Positions 16,301 to 23,965 are shown, counted from the stretch's first letter. The stretch is DNA of 64,000 nt from Streptomyces polyasparticus (GCF_014493765.1 NZ_JACTVJ010000011.1:372001-436000); one strand, 5' to 3'. Translations and numbers: made by a program. The notes: generated by a model from the sequence alone, not told the origin.

Positions 16301-17323
16301 CGCCCCCTGGACGCCAAGGCGCTCGGCGAGGCCTGGGAGCGGCAGAAGCGGATGACCAAGCCGGCCGGCGCGCTCGGCATGCTGGAGATCATCTCCGCGC
16401 AGCTCGCGGGCCTGTCCCGGATGTGCCCGCCGCCGATCCCGGAGCCCGCGGCCGTCGCGATCTTCGCGGGCGACCACGGGGTGCACGCCCAGGGCGTGAC
16501 GCCCTGGCCGCAGGAGGTCACCGGCCAGATGGTCGCCAACTTCCTCGGCGGCGGCGCGGTCTGCAACGCATTCGCCAACCAGGTGGGCGCCGAGGTCTGC
16601 GTCATCGACGTGGGCGTCGCCTCCGACCTGCCCGCAACGCCGGGCCTGCTGCCCCGCAAGGTGCGCGCCGGCACGGCCGACATGACGACCGGACCCGCGC
16701 TCACCCGCGAAGAGGTCAAGGCGGCCATCGAGGTCGGCATCGAAACCGCCCGCGACCTCGTGGCCGCCGGCAACAAGGCCCTGCTCACGGGCGAGATGGG
16801 CATCGCGAACACCACCGCGTCCGCCGCCCTGATCTCCGTCTTCACCGGCGCCGACCCGTCCGAGGTGACGGGCCGCGGTACCGGCATCAACGACGAGACG
16901 CTCGCCCGCAAGACGGACGTCGTACGACGGGCCCTGGAGCTGCACCAGCCGGATCCGGCCGACCCCATCGGCGTGCTCGCGGCCATCGGCGGTCTCGAAC
17001 ACGCCGCGATCGTCGGCCTGTTGCTGGGCGGCGCCTCGCTGCGCACGCCGGTCATCCTGGACGGCGTGAGCGCCGGCGCCGCGGCCCTGGTCGCCCGCGC
17101 CATCGCCCCCGAGGTCCTTGCGGCCTGCATCGCGGGCCACCGCAGCGCGGAGCCCGGCCACGTCGCGGCCCTCAACAAGCTGGGCCTGCGCCCCCTGGTC
17201 GACCTCGACCTGCGCCTCGGCGAGGGCACCGGCGCCCTGCTCGCGCTCCCCGTCGTCCAGTCGGCGGCCCGTGCGATGCACGAGGTCGCGACGTTCGACT
17301 CCGCGGGCGTCACCGAGAAGTAG
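13367..17323 (+). CDS. cobT: BluB-CobT fusion with a very long repetitive N-terminus (lower-ligand synthesis and activation for cobalamin)
   Basis: A predicted 1318-residue protein in three parts. Residues 1 to about 750 are Ala/Pro/Gln/Glu-rich and low complexity, with eleven pentapeptides of the form PQGGx/PMGGx near residues 80-134. Residues about 752-968 are a BluB/nitroreductase-like flavoenzyme (ERRDIRNGF, APSVGHSQPWDFV, GLGVGWVSFF), which converts reduced FMN to 5,6-dimethylbenzimidazole. Residues about 978-1315 are CobT, which phosphoribosylates that base (KPAGALGMLE, FAGDHGVHAQGVTPWP, GEMGIANTTASAA, GRGTGIND). The fusion channels product to the next enzyme. ATG 13367 has GAGGGG 6 bases upstream. 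The N-terminus has no catalytic motif and is probably disordered. A terminator follows. Confidence 0.93.
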   Translation: MTDTGQVPGEGLPQDAGTVGRPGVPAPGAHTFHDPSGAAAEDDDLLLMPGAQGAWTEDRPAFTPEGYAAAQGYGMGEAGPQGGLPQGGFPQEGFAQGGLPQGDASQSGAPQAGMPQAGTPMGGTPMGGAAMGGDARMPSAQHGQAPLGAHPGSGYAPGEQGGPDAAGGEYPGAYDGGFAGADAEAGPLDTGAHEAAGRDSGSVDLGGARMSAPKEAPVRRPLHMGPPAVAAPATPSPVRSLADRGPAGTPATPVRRPGPPTSGPEYLDIPREADGTPVAPGPQLGSIPAGPGEPSGPQLGEIPAQSATPWPQPSQAQGAETVVPQARPAGATPATPDAEAFRAAQEAAGFQAAPAPQGAALLGVPEPAYAAQGAALSADSAQAYPAHGGDFAQGPAEPTPGEGFAPQGGPQLHLGPQQSAGAAMQAGEHHPPVAPIPMPAASSEDLPAGDGGAIPAGLNPQDPGPIGEFVPVDGVVPSTPHLAPTPPQPLRLPQEPDERTEEQAAAAQESVAEAAAPAQDVAEQAVPLQDAAVSIQNGPVPAEATPVPAQDAAATAPEAGAPAQEPAAPAEPGQPQDEQSAQAEQLADEPVLPADVDAAQQPANQPANQPENQPETEAAEALEAGTEPAPDASLPVPAPREGEPAQPAETPEHLATADAEVPAEQEPAPAADATETPAESAEPQAPAAAQAPADESSPESEPVAAEPLTDELAEEGPELLQFADELATQEGAADDAEVRTDAPAAPGYADAEREAVLRVMRERRDIRNGFRSDPIPHEVLLRVLEAAHTAPSVGHSQPWDFVVIRSAETRRTMHELAMRQREAYAKSLPKGRAKQFKELKIEAILETPVNIVVTADPTRGGRHTLGRHTQPQMAPYSSALAVENLWLAARAEGLGVGWVSFFDEREMVRTLGLPDHLEVVAYLCVGYVDEFPDEPELMQAGWSKRRPLSWVVHEETYGRRALPGEDPHDLLSETVANIRPLDAKALGEAWERQKRMTKPAGALGMLEIISAQLAGLSRMCPPPIPEPAAVAIFAGDHGVHAQGVTPWPQEVTGQMVANFLGGGAVCNAFANQVGAEVCVIDVGVASDLPATPGLLPRKVRAGTADMTTGPALTREEVKAAIEVGIETARDLVAAGNKALLTGEMGIANTTASAALISVFTGADPSEVTGRGTGINDETLARKTDVVRRALELHQPDPADPIGVLAAIGGLEHAAIVGLLLGGASLRTPVILDGVSAGAAALVARAIAPEVLAACIAGHRSAEPGHVAALNKLGLRPLVDLDLRLGEGTGALLALPVVQSAARAMHEVATFDSAGVTEK
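13604..13768 (+). repeat. Coding pentapeptide repeat (11 units) in the BluB-CobT N-terminus
   Basis: Eleven consecutive 15-base units encode pentads such as PQGGL, PQGGF, AQGGL, PQAGM, PMGGT and AMGGD. The frame is kept throughout. The codons vary between units, so the repeat appears to be kept at the protein level. Confidence 0.8.
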
Positions 17324-17331
17324 CACGGCGG

Positions 17332-17369
17332 GCGGAGGGCGGTACGGGCACTGCCCGGCCGCCCTCCGC
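17332..17369. terminator. Terminator hairpin after bluB-cobT
   Basis: An 11-bp perfect stem (17332-17342 with 17359-17369) encloses a nested GGGCA/TGCCC hairpin, starting 9 bases after the stop codon. Confidence 0.75.
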
Positions 17370-17472
17370 CGCTGTGCGCCGTAATCTGAGAACGCACCAC
17401 CCACCCCTGTCAGAGCTGCTCCACCGCCGCAGCGGCTCATCAAGCCCTCCGCACCAGGAGCCGCAGAAACCC

Positions 17473-18699
17473 ATGGCCGAACACCCCGCGTACCCCGTAG
17501 GCCTCCGCCTCTCCGGCCGCCGAGTAGTCGTCCTCGGCGGCGGCCAGGTGGCCCAGCGCCGCCTCCCGGCCCTGCTCGCGGCCGGCGCGGACATCACCCT
17601 GATCTCCCCGGAGGCCACCCCCTCCGTCGAGGCCATGGCGGACACCGGCGAGATCCGGTGGACCCGCAGGCCGTACGAGTACGGGGACCTCACCGACGCC
17701 TGGTACGCGCTCATCGCCACCAGCGACCACACCGCCAACGAGGCGGCGAGCGCCGAGGCCGAGACCCACAGGGTGTGGTGCGTACGCTCCGACGACGCGA
17801 GCGCCGCCACCGCCTGGACCCCCGCGACCGGCCGCAGCGAGGGCGTCACGGTCGCCATCCTCACCACGGACCGCCCCGACCCCCGCCGTACGGCCGCGAT
17901 CCGCGACGCGGTCGTCGAGGGCCTGCGCGACGGCACCCTGGTCGCCCCGCACCAGCGCACCAAGACCCCCGGAGTGGCCCTCGTCGGCGGCGGCCCGGGC
18001 GACCCCGACCTGATCACGGTCCGCGGCCGCCGCCTGCTCGCCGAGGCCGACGTGGTCATCGCCGACCGGCTCGGCCCGCGCGACCTGCTCGCCGAACTCC
18101 CGCCCCATGTCGAGGTCATCGACGCCGCGAAGATCCCGTACGGCCGCTTCATGGCGCAGGAGGCGATCAACAACGCGCTGATCGAGCACGCCAAGGCCGG
18201 CAAGTCCGTCGTCCGTCTCAAGGGCGGCGACCCGTTCGTCTTCGGCCGCGGCATGGAGGAGGCGCAGGCCCTCGCCGAGGCGGGCATCGCCTGCACGGTC
18301 GTGCCCGGTATCTCCAGCTCGATCTCCGTGCCCGGAGCGGCCGGCATCCCGGTCACGCACCGGGGCGTGGCCCACGAGTTCACCGTGGTCAGCGGCCATG
18401 TCGCACCCGACGACGAGCGCTCCCTGGTCAATTGGCAGGCCCTCGCGCAGGGCACCGGCACGCTCGTCGTCCTGATGGGCGTGGACAAGATCGGCAAGAT
18501 CGCCGAGACCCTGATCGCGGGCGGCCGCGCCCCCGAGACCCCCGTCGCCCTGGTCCAGGAGGGCACCACCGCCGCCCAGCGCCGCGTGGACGCCACCCTG
18601 GCCACGGTCGCGGAGACCGTCGTGGCCGAGGAGGTACGTCCGCCCGCCGTGATCGTCATCGGCGACGTGGTCGGGGTCGGCACGGGTAACCAGCGGTAA
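17473..18699 (+). CDS. cobA: Uroporphyrinogen-III C-methyltransferase with N-terminal precorrin-2 dehydrogenase-like domain (CysG-type)
   Basis: A 408-residue enzyme at the branch point to cobalamin and sirohaem. Residues about 12-130 form a Rossmann domain (VVVLGGGQVAQRRL) like the precorrin-2 dehydrogenase part of CysG. Residues about 165-400 are the S-adenosylmethionine uroporphyrinogen-III methylase, with ALVGGGPGDPDLIT, VVRLKGGDPFVFGRG and GIPVTHRG. Compared with enterobacterial CysG, the sirohaem-synthase dimerisation region between the domains appears shortened, so ferrochelatase activity is doubtful. No good Shine-Dalgarno is near ATG 17473 (CAGGAG lies 15 bases away). It may also supply sirohaem for sulfite and nitrite reduction. 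Confidence 0.92.
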   Translation: MAEHPAYPVGLRLSGRRVVVLGGGQVAQRRLPALLAAGADITLISPEATPSVEAMADTGEIRWTRRPYEYGDLTDAWYALIATSDHTANEAASAEAETHRVWCVRSDDASAATAWTPATGRSEGVTVAILTTDRPDPRRTAAIRDAVVEGLRDGTLVAPHQRTKTPGVALVGGGPGDPDLITVRGRRLLAEADVVIADRLGPRDLLAELPPHVEVIDAAKIPYGRFMAQEAINNALIEHAKAGKSVVRLKGGDPFVFGRGMEEAQALAEAGIACTVVPGISSSISVPGAAGIPVTHRGVAHEFTVVSGHVAPDDERSLVNWQALAQGTGTLVVLMGVDKIGKIAETLIAGGRAPETPVALVQEGTTAAQRRVDATLATVAETVVAEEVRPPAVIVIGDVVGVGTGNQR

Positions 18700-18754
18700 C
18701 GGAACTTCTCCCGATCCCGTTGGCACCGCACCTAGGACAAGGCAGTATCACCCT

Positions 18755-19573
18755 GTGGCCGATCTCATCCATGTCGACGACCCCGACGACCCGCGTCTGC
18801 GCGACTACACCGGACTCACGGACGTAGAGCTCCGGCGCAAGCGCGAGCCCGCCGAAGGACTCTTCATCGCCGAGGGCGAGAAGGTCATCCGGCGCGCCAA
18901 GGACGCGGACTACGAGATGCGCTCGATGCTGCTCTCCGCCAAGTGGGTCGACGTCATGCGCGACGTCATCGACGAACTCCCGGCGCCCGTCTACGCGGTG
19001 AGCCCCGAGCTCGCCGAACGCGTCACGGGCTACCACGTGCACCGCGGTGCCCTCGCCTCGATGCAGCGCAAGCCGCTGCCCACCCCCGAGGAGCTCCTGA
19101 CCACGGCCCGCCGGGTGGCGGTCATGGAGGCGGTCAACGACCACACCAACATCGGCGCGATCTTCCGCTCCGCCGCGGCCCTCGGCATGGACGCGGTGCT
19201 GCTCTCGCCGGACTGCGCGGACCCGCTCTACCGCCGCTCGGTGAAGGTCTCGATGGGCGCGGTCTTCTCGGTCCCGTACGCGCGCCTGGAGTCCTGGCCC
19301 AAGTCCCTGGAGACCGTACGGGAGGCGGGCTTCAACCTCCTCGCCCTCACCCCGGACGAGAAGGCCGCCACGCTCGACGACATGGCCCCGCACCGCATGG
19401 ACCGCGTCGCGCTGATGCTGGGCGCCGAAGGCGACGGCCTCTCCACGCAGGCCCTGGTCGCCGCCGACGAATGGGTCCGCATCCCGATGGCCCACGGCGT
19501 CGACTCCCTCAACGTGGGAGCGGCGGCGGCGGTCGCCTTCTACGCGGTGACGGCTGGGCGTCCCAAGGCCTGA
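18755..19573 (+). CDS. TrmH/SpoU family RNA 2'-O-methyltransferase
   Basis: A 272-residue SPOUT methyltransferase that should 2'-O-methylate a ribose in rRNA or tRNA. The N-terminal part is a substrate-binding (L30e-like) domain with AEGLFIAEGEKVI. The knotted catalytic domain has motif 1 VNDHTNIGAIFRSAAALG (Asn and Arg conserved), motif 2 LMLGAEGDGLS and motif 3 IPMAHGVDSLNVGAAAA. Together these identify the TrmH group. The start is GTG 18755. It stands alone after cobA with a 55-base gap. Directly after its stop begins a minisatellite-like repeat array. Related genes include the thiostrepton-resistance methylase, but this sequence looks like the housekeeping paralogue. Confidence 0.92.
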   Translation: MADLIHVDDPDDPRLRDYTGLTDVELRRKREPAEGLFIAEGEKVIRRAKDADYEMRSMLLSAKWVDVMRDVIDELPAPVYAVSPELAERVTGYHVHRGALASMQRKPLPTPEELLTTARRVAVMEAVNDHTNIGAIFRSAAALGMDAVLLSPDCADPLYRRSVKVSMGAVFSVPYARLESWPKSLETVREAGFNLLALTPDEKAATLDDMAPHRMDRVALMLGAEGDGLSTQALVAADEWVRIPMAHGVDSLNVGAAAAVAFYAVTAGRPKA

Positions 19574-19603
19574 CGCCGGACGCCGACGGTCAGACGTAAG
19601 TCG

Positions 19604-19782
19604 CCGTCCATCAGACGCCGACTGCCAGAAGCCATCCGTCGGACGCCGACTGCCAGGCGTGGGTCGCCATCCGTCAGACGCCAACTGCCGGGAACCATCC
19701 GTCAGACGCCAACTGCCGGGAACCATCCGTCGGACGCCGACTGTCGGACGCGGGCCGCCATCCGTCAGACAGCGGCGTCGGG
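19604..19782. repeat. Minisatellite array with 28- and 35-base units
   Basis: Units start at 19604 (28), 19632 (35), 19667 (28), 19695 (28), 19723 (35) and 19758 (partial). The copies at 19667-19694 and 19695-19722 are identical. Core sequence is CCATCCGTCAGACGCC. Every unit is a multiple of 7 bases. The array fills the gap between the convergent methyltransferase and 174-residue-protein genes and runs into the 3' end of the latter. Confidence 0.9.
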
Positions 19783-20289
19783 ACGGATGTTGAGGATCGC
19801 CTCGCGGGCGAACGCCGCGATGTTGCGAGGGCAGCGCCACGCCGAAGCGGCAGCTGCTCCGTCCGCGCCCTCTTCGTCCAGGCCGTCGAGGTCCTCCACG
19901 CCTTCCCAGGCGTCGTCCGAAGCGTCGAGAATCAGCGGAAGGATCTCCGGGAACCGCTCGATGAGGGACTCGACGTCGCCCTCACCCGGGTGGCCGTCAT
20001 GCGCGCAGTCCACCGCGCGCCCCTCGGCCACCACCTCGCCAAGCACCGCGACCACCCGTTCCTCGACGCCAGGTCCCGGCTCCCAGGCCACGTAGCCGTA
20101 CATCTGGACGAGCCCGAGCGCATGGAACGCGGCCCCCAGGGCGTCGCCGCCGCTGCGGGCCGCGACCAGCGCCTCGGCGCAGTCGAGCACGCAGGCGTCC
20201 TTCGCGGACCGGTCACCCGGGTAGTACCCCTCCCGGATGCTCTCCCAGTCGCCCCCCAGCTCCGCCACGCGATCCGCGGACCGGTTCAT
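19765..20289 (-). CDS. Conserved hypothetical protein, coupled to Ser/Thr kinase
   Basis: A 174-residue acidic soluble protein starting at ATG 20289. No family is recognised with confidence. It has no signal peptide or membrane segment; the C-terminal half is rich in Asp and Glu (ASDDAWEGVEDLDGLDEEG). Its ATG overlaps the stop of the upstream Ser/Thr kinase (ATGA), so it is translationally coupled and could be a substrate or partner of that kinase. The last codons (NIRPDAAV) lie inside the minisatellite edge, so its C-terminus may vary between strains. Confidence 0.75.
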   Translation of the reverse strand: MNRSADRVAELGGDWESIREGYYPGDRSAKDACVLDCAEALVAARSGGDALGAAFHALGLVQMYGYVAWEPGPGVEERVVAVLGEVVAEGRAVDCAHDGHPGEGDVESLIERFPEILPLILDASDDAWEGVEDLDGLDEEGADGAAAASAWRCPRNIAAFAREAILNIRPDAAV

Positions 20290-21599
20290 CGTCCGTCCGC
20301 CGGCGTGGGCGCCTCGCCCGCCGGCCCGGCGCTGATCCCGTGGATCTGCCGCAGCCCCTGCGCCGGCCCCTGACACCCCTGCGCCGCCGCGATCCCCAGC
20401 GCGACGAGCAGCGTCACCACGACGAACACGAAGAGCCGCTGCCGGAGCAGACGGGGATTGGCCGGGATCCGACGGCCCGTGCCCGTCGCACGAGGCGCCG
20501 GGCGTCCCGAACCACTGCGCGGCGCAGGCCTGTTGCCCGTCCCCGGACGCGACGCACGCGGAGCAGGCGCCTGCGGACGGCGCGCAGGGGGCCGCGAGCC
20601 GGCGCCGGACGGCGGGGGAGTGGGCCCGGGACGCCGCGGACGCTCGGCGGGGGGCCGGCTCTGCGAGGCGGCCGCACCGGAAGCGGAAGCGGACTGCGTC
20701 CGCTCGTCCACCCGCGCGGTGGGCCGGTCCGCATCACGCCGCGGCGCGGGCGGCCTGGCGTCCGTCGGCGACTGCGCCTCGCGGGCCGCGATCTCCTTGA
20801 GCCGCATCGACAGCTGCAGCGTGCTGGGACGCTCTTCCGGGTCCTTCGCGAGGCACGCCCGGATCAGCGGCGACAGCGCGTCCGGCACACCCTGGAGCTG
20901 CGCCTCCTCGTGCACCACGCGGTACAGCATCACCTCGGAACTGCCGTGCCCGAAGGGCGAATCACCCATCGCCGCGTACGCGAGGGTCGCCCCCAGCGAG
21001 AACACATCCGTGGCCGCGGTGACCGCCTGCCCCCGTACCTGCTCGGGCGCGAGGAAGCCGGGCGAGCCCACCGCCGTACCGACGTGGGTCAGGGTCGACG
21101 CCCCCGTCGCCCAGGCGATACCGAAGTCGATGATCCGGGGGCCCTTGGGCGACAGCAGGATGTTGGACGGCTTGAGATCCCGGTGCACCACACCGGCCTC
21201 GTGCACCGCGACGAGCCCCTCGGACAGCGCCGAGCCGACCGCGGCCACCTCCGCCGCCGTCAGCGGCCCCTCGTCGGCCACCTTGTCGTGGAGCGAGGGC
21301 CCGGGCACGTACTGCGTCGCGAACCACGGCCGGTCCGCCTCGAGATCGGCGGCCACGAGCCGGGCCGTGCAGCCGCCGCGGATCCTGCGCGCCGCGGACA
21401 CCTCGCGCGCGAACCGCGAACGGAACTCCTGATCCTCCGCCAGATCCGGCCGGATCACCTTCAGGGCGACCCGCTGCCCCCGCCGGTCGGACCCGAGATA
21501 GACGACACCCATGCCGCCCGCGCCGAGCCTGCGGTGCAGCCTGAACGAGCCGACGACACGCGGATCCTCGCGCCGGAGCCGCATCATCGCCATGTCCAT
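20286..21599 (-). CDS. Serine/threonine protein kinase, membrane-anchored, without PASTA domains
   Basis: A 437-residue Hanks-type kinase. The glycine loop is LGAGGMGVV (residues 25-33), the ATP-binding Lys is K47, the catalytic loop is HRDLKPSN (139-146), DFG is at 158-160 and SPGFLAPEQ forms the activation-segment end. The kinase domain ends near residue 275, followed by a Pro/Arg-rich linker of about 115 residues and one membrane helix (about 392-410) with a short outer tail. No extracellular sensor domain is present, so signals probably act from inside or the membrane. Alternative starts at 21593 and 21587 would shorten it by 2-4 residues. Its stop overlaps the next gene. Confidence 0.92.
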   Translation of the reverse strand: MDMAMMRLRREDPRVVGSFRLHRRLGAGGMGVVYLGSDRRGQRVALKVIRPDLAEDQEFRSRFAREVSAARRIRGGCTARLVAADLEADRPWFATQYVPGPSLHDKVADEGPLTAAEVAAVGSALSEGLVAVHEAGVVHRDLKPSNILLSPKGPRIIDFGIAWATGASTLTHVGTAVGSPGFLAPEQVRGQAVTAATDVFSLGATLAYAAMGDSPFGHGSSEVMLYRVVHEEAQLQGVPDALSPLIRACLAKDPEERPSTLQLSMRLKEIAAREAQSPTDARPPAPRRDADRPTARVDERTQSASASGAAASQSRPPAERPRRPGPTPPPSGAGSRPPARRPQAPAPRASRPGTGNRPAPRSGSGRPAPRATGTGRRIPANPRLLRQRLFVFVVVTLLVALGIAAAQGCQGPAQGLRQIHGISAGPAGEAPTPADGR

Positions 21600-21802
21600 C
21601 CCCGCTGCCTGGCCGCCCTCTTGAATGACGAGCCACAGCTTACGTATTCGCGCTCATTCGCGCGCATAGGCCGCGCCTTCGGCGACAGATCGATTGTCAG
21701 TGCCGGGTGGGAGACTTGAAGAGTGGTCAGAAGACGTGCGGACCAGGGCCGTTCGGGGTGCCGGGTTCGCCAACGGGCCGTCGCAGAAGGGGGATTGAGC
21801 GT

Positions 21803-22048
21803 ATGAAGGGCGATCGAGTCGAGATAGTCGTGGACGCCGGGGACACGACGAGGACCTACGAGGTGGTGGCCAGCCGGGCGGGCCGCCGGGTGGAAACCGC
21901 GGTGCGCCGGGGCGTGGTCGAAGTGAGCGAAGTCACGCGCAGTGGGTCGGTGGTGCGCACGGCGCGCTTCATGGCCACCCGCGTCCTCGCGCTGGTCGAG
22001 CAGCCGGTCCCGCGCGAACACACCTCCGAGGAAGAGCGCGCTCAGTAG
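21803..22048 (+). CDS. Small conserved hypothetical protein
   Basis: An 81-residue basic, beta-rich protein (MKGDRVEIVVDAG...TYEVVASRAGRRVETAV). A good ribosome-binding site (AGAAGGGGGA) lies 9 bases before ATG 21803. I recall similar small proteins in other Streptomyces but no function. It is divergent from the Ser/Thr kinase; the 200-base gap between them contains both promoters. Confidence 0.7.
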   Translation: MKGDRVEIVVDAGDTTRTYEVVASRAGRRVETAVRRGVVEVSEVTRSGSVVRTARFMATRVLALVEQPVPREHTSEEERAQ

Positions 22049-22133
22049 TCACCCCGGGTGCAACCCCTCCGGGAAGACCCCAAGTCCTAGGACCTCGTCT
22101 CCACCCAGGGGAGTACGAAATGGGCGTGGGGGT

Positions 22134-22147
22134 CCTCCTGCAGGAGG
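22134..22147. promoter_or_regulatory. Perfect 14-base palindrome
   Basis: CCTCCTGCAGGAGG lies in the 230-base gap upstream of the 68-residue membrane-protein gene. It could be an operator or a small hairpin that hides a GGAGG sequence; no gene start uses that GGAGG. Confidence 0.35.
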
Positions 22148-22208
22148 CCCGGTAATCGGTACGAGGGCATGACGACCGGGGCGCCCCGCGCCCCTAGATT
22201 TGAAGTCA

Positions 22209-22254
22209 AGCGGCGAGTGCAGCACTCGTCCCCCGAGGTCAGACACTCGCCGCT
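22209..22254. promoter_or_regulatory. Inverted repeat in the leader of the small membrane-protein gene
   Basis: An 11-bp perfect inverted repeat (22209-22219 with 22244-22254) ends about 14 bases before the AGGAG of the next gene, with a smaller GAGTG/CACTC hairpin nested inside. It could act as an RNA hairpin controlling the downstream gene or as an operator. Confidence 0.4.
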
Positions 22255-22278
22255 GCCAGACATGACAGGAGAGGGACC

Positions 22279-22485
22279 ATGGCGGACACGGCAGCGCGGG
22301 CGATGATCCGCACGCAGGGACGTAAGGCGCAGGCCGCGTTCGGCGGCAGCCGTACCGGCCGGCGCCACCCGCTGGTGGCCACGGCCATGGTGCTTCCCCT
22401 GGCGGCCCTGCTCGTAGTCGTCTTCGGCGGCTGGGAAGCAGTGGTCACACAGGCGTCGTCCGTGGGCGTGATGCTGGGGCGCTGA
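22279..22485 (+). CDS. Small conserved membrane protein
   Basis: A 68-residue protein with a basic N-terminus (RTQGRKAQ...GRRH) and one membrane helix (PLVATAMVLPLAALLVVVF). The ribosome-binding site AGGAGAGGG precedes ATG 22279. Function unknown. A strong terminator follows about 90 bases downstream. Confidence 0.7.
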   Translation: MADTAARAMIRTQGRKAQAAFGGSRTGRRHPLVATAMVLPLAALLVVVFGGWEAVVTQASSVGVMLGR

Positions 22486-22573
22486 GCGGCGCCCCAGGCC
22501 CGGAAGAGCGGTCCGGGCGGGGACACACGGCCATAACCCCGTGGGGACGGGGGTGCGGCGGACGGCACAAAGG

Positions 22574-22601
22574 GCCCGCGCAGCTGGGGAGCTGCGCGGG
22601 C
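22574..22601. terminator. Terminator hairpin after small membrane-protein gene
   Basis: A perfect 12-bp stem (22574-22585 with 22590-22601) with a GGGG loop; flanking CAC/GTG can extend the helix. Confidence 0.8.
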
Positions 22602-22662
22602 TGTGTGCTGTCCGGGGCCGCCGCGTAGCCTGCCCGCAGTAGGTACGACCTTTGGGGGAGCC

Positions 22663-23601
22663 GTGGCGCGAGCCGTGTCCGCAGACCTGGTCCGTGCGCT
22701 GGGCACCGCGGCACGCGTGGCCGCGCACGCGGCGCCACGCGACTGCGCCTGCAGCGCCCCGGTCCTCGCGGACCGCTCCGACGGCACCGTGGTGCGCCAT
22801 GGAGACCTGGTCGTCAAAGCCCACGCCTCCGATACGGACAGGGCGGGCCTCGACGTCCAACTGGCCGTCGCCGCACACCCTGCGCTCGCGGGCATCCTGC
22901 TCGCACCACTCCCGGGACCGCCCCGCACCGAACTCGACGGCCGCCCCCTCACGTATTGGCCGCACGGCACCCCCGTCGACCCGGAGCACCCCGAGCACGC
23001 GCCCTGGGAAGCGGCAGGCGATCTGCTCGCCCGCCTGCACCGCACGCCCGTCGGGACACTGCCGCGCCCGCTGCCGCCCATGCGCGGACCCCGTAAGGCC
23101 GCCGAGGCCCTGGCCCGTATGCGAAAAGCGGGCCCGCACCCCGTCGCGGCCGTCATCGAGCGCGCCTGGGCCGCACTCCCCGCCTGGGCCCGGGCCGAGG
23201 CGCCCCTGACGCACGCCACGGCGCTCTGCCACGGCGATCTCCACCTGGGCCAGCTCGTCCATCACGAGGGCCGCTGGCTGCTCATCGACATCGACGACCT
23301 CGGCACCGGCGACCCCGCATGGGACCTCGCCCGCCCCGCCGCCTGGTACGCGGCCGGTCTGCTGCCGCCGGACGAGTGGGCCCGTTTCCTCGGCGCCTAC
23401 CGCGCGGCCGGCGGTCCCGCGGTCCCGGCCGAAGGCGACCCCTGGCCGGCCCTCGACGTGCCCGCCAAAGCGCTCACGGTCCAGACCGCCGCCCTCGCTG
23501 TCGCGAAGTCCCTCCGCGAGAGCCGAGCGCTGGACGAGGTGGAGGAGTCGGTGGTGCAATCCTGTGACCGTATTGGCGCACTACCCGCCGAGTTGACGTG
23601 A
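22663..23601 (+). CDS. Aminoglycoside phosphotransferase-fold (APH) protein
   Basis: A 312-residue small-molecule kinase of the APH/choline-kinase fold. The Brenner-type catalytic motif is LCHGDLHLGQLV, and the second metal-binding motif is LIDIDDLGTGDPAWDLARPA. The N-terminal lobe is less conserved (GDLVVKAH holds the likely ATP-binding Lys). The substrate is not necessarily an antibiotic; chromosomal members often phosphorylate sugars or amino alcohols. The start is uncertain: GGGGGAG is only 2 bases from GTG 22663 and 14 from GTG 22675. A TAGCCT box at 22626-22631 may be its -10. Confidence 0.85.
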   Translation: MARAVSADLVRALGTAARVAAHAAPRDCACSAPVLADRSDGTVVRHGDLVVKAHASDTDRAGLDVQLAVAAHPALAGILLAPLPGPPRTELDGRPLTYWPHGTPVDPEHPEHAPWEAAGDLLARLHRTPVGTLPRPLPPMRGPRKAAEALARMRKAGPHPVAAVIERAWAALPAWARAEAPLTHATALCHGDLHLGQLVHHEGRWLLIDIDDLGTGDPAWDLARPAAWYAAGLLPPDEWARFLGAYRAAGGPAVPAEGDPWPALDVPAKALTVQTAALAVAKSLRESRALDEVEESVVQSCDRIGALPAELT

Positions 23602-23686
23602 AGATCCCCGAAGTAGTCTGCGGGAGACCGAAGCCGGGCACAGATTCCGGTGAAACCGTCACGACCGGCGAGGAGTTGAGCCCACG

Positions 23687-23965
23687 ATGCAGTGCCCCAA
23701 GTGCCACGCAATGATGCACACGTACAACCGCAACGGCGTTCAGATCGAGCAGTGCAGCGGCTGCCGCGGGATATTCCTGGACTACGGCGAGCTGGAGTCG
23801 CTGACCCGCCTCGAGTCCCAGTGGAGCCAGCAGGCCCCGCCGCCCGCGCCGGCCCCGCAGGCGTACCCGGCACCGCCGGCCCCGGCCTGGGGAGCCCCGC
23901 ACCACGGCGGCCACCACGGCCACCACCGGAACAAGAGCTTCGGCCGGATGCTCTTCTCCTCCTGA
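23687..23965 (+). CDS. Zinc-ribbon protein (TFIIB-type zinc finger)
   Basis: A 92-residue protein. The N-terminus is a zinc ribbon with two CxxC knuckles, CPKCHAMM and CSGCRGIFLDYGELE, as in the zf-TFIIB family of bacterial proteins. The rest is a Pro/Ala/Gln linker and a His/Gly-rich stretch (HHGGHHGHHR) that may bind metal. GAGGAG lies 8 bases before ATG 23687. Function is unknown. The stop codon is the first element of a heptamer repeat. Confidence 0.85.
   Translation: MQCPKCHAMMHTYNRNGVQIEQCSGCRGIFLDYGELESLTRLESQWSQQAPPPAPAPQAYPAPPAPAWGAPHHGGHHGHHRNKSFGRMLFSS

Noticed and set aside
13223-17443. A 1406-codon open frame on the minus strand opposite bluB-cobT
   Set aside because: It is a shadow of the GC-rich coding strand: its translation is Gly/Arg/Leu-rich without domain motifs, while the plus strand encodes intact BluB and CobT.
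19604-19782. A CRISPR array
   Set aside because: Units are contiguous without unique spacers, and no cas gene is nearby.
22087-23559. A 490-codon minus-strand ORF opposite the APH gene
   Set aside because: It overlaps a gene with clear APH motifs and translates to low-complexity sequence.
22663-23601. Aminoglycoside resistance gene
   Set aside because: Only the general APH-fold motifs are present. Many chromosomal APH-fold proteins act on other substrates, so a resistance function is not supported.
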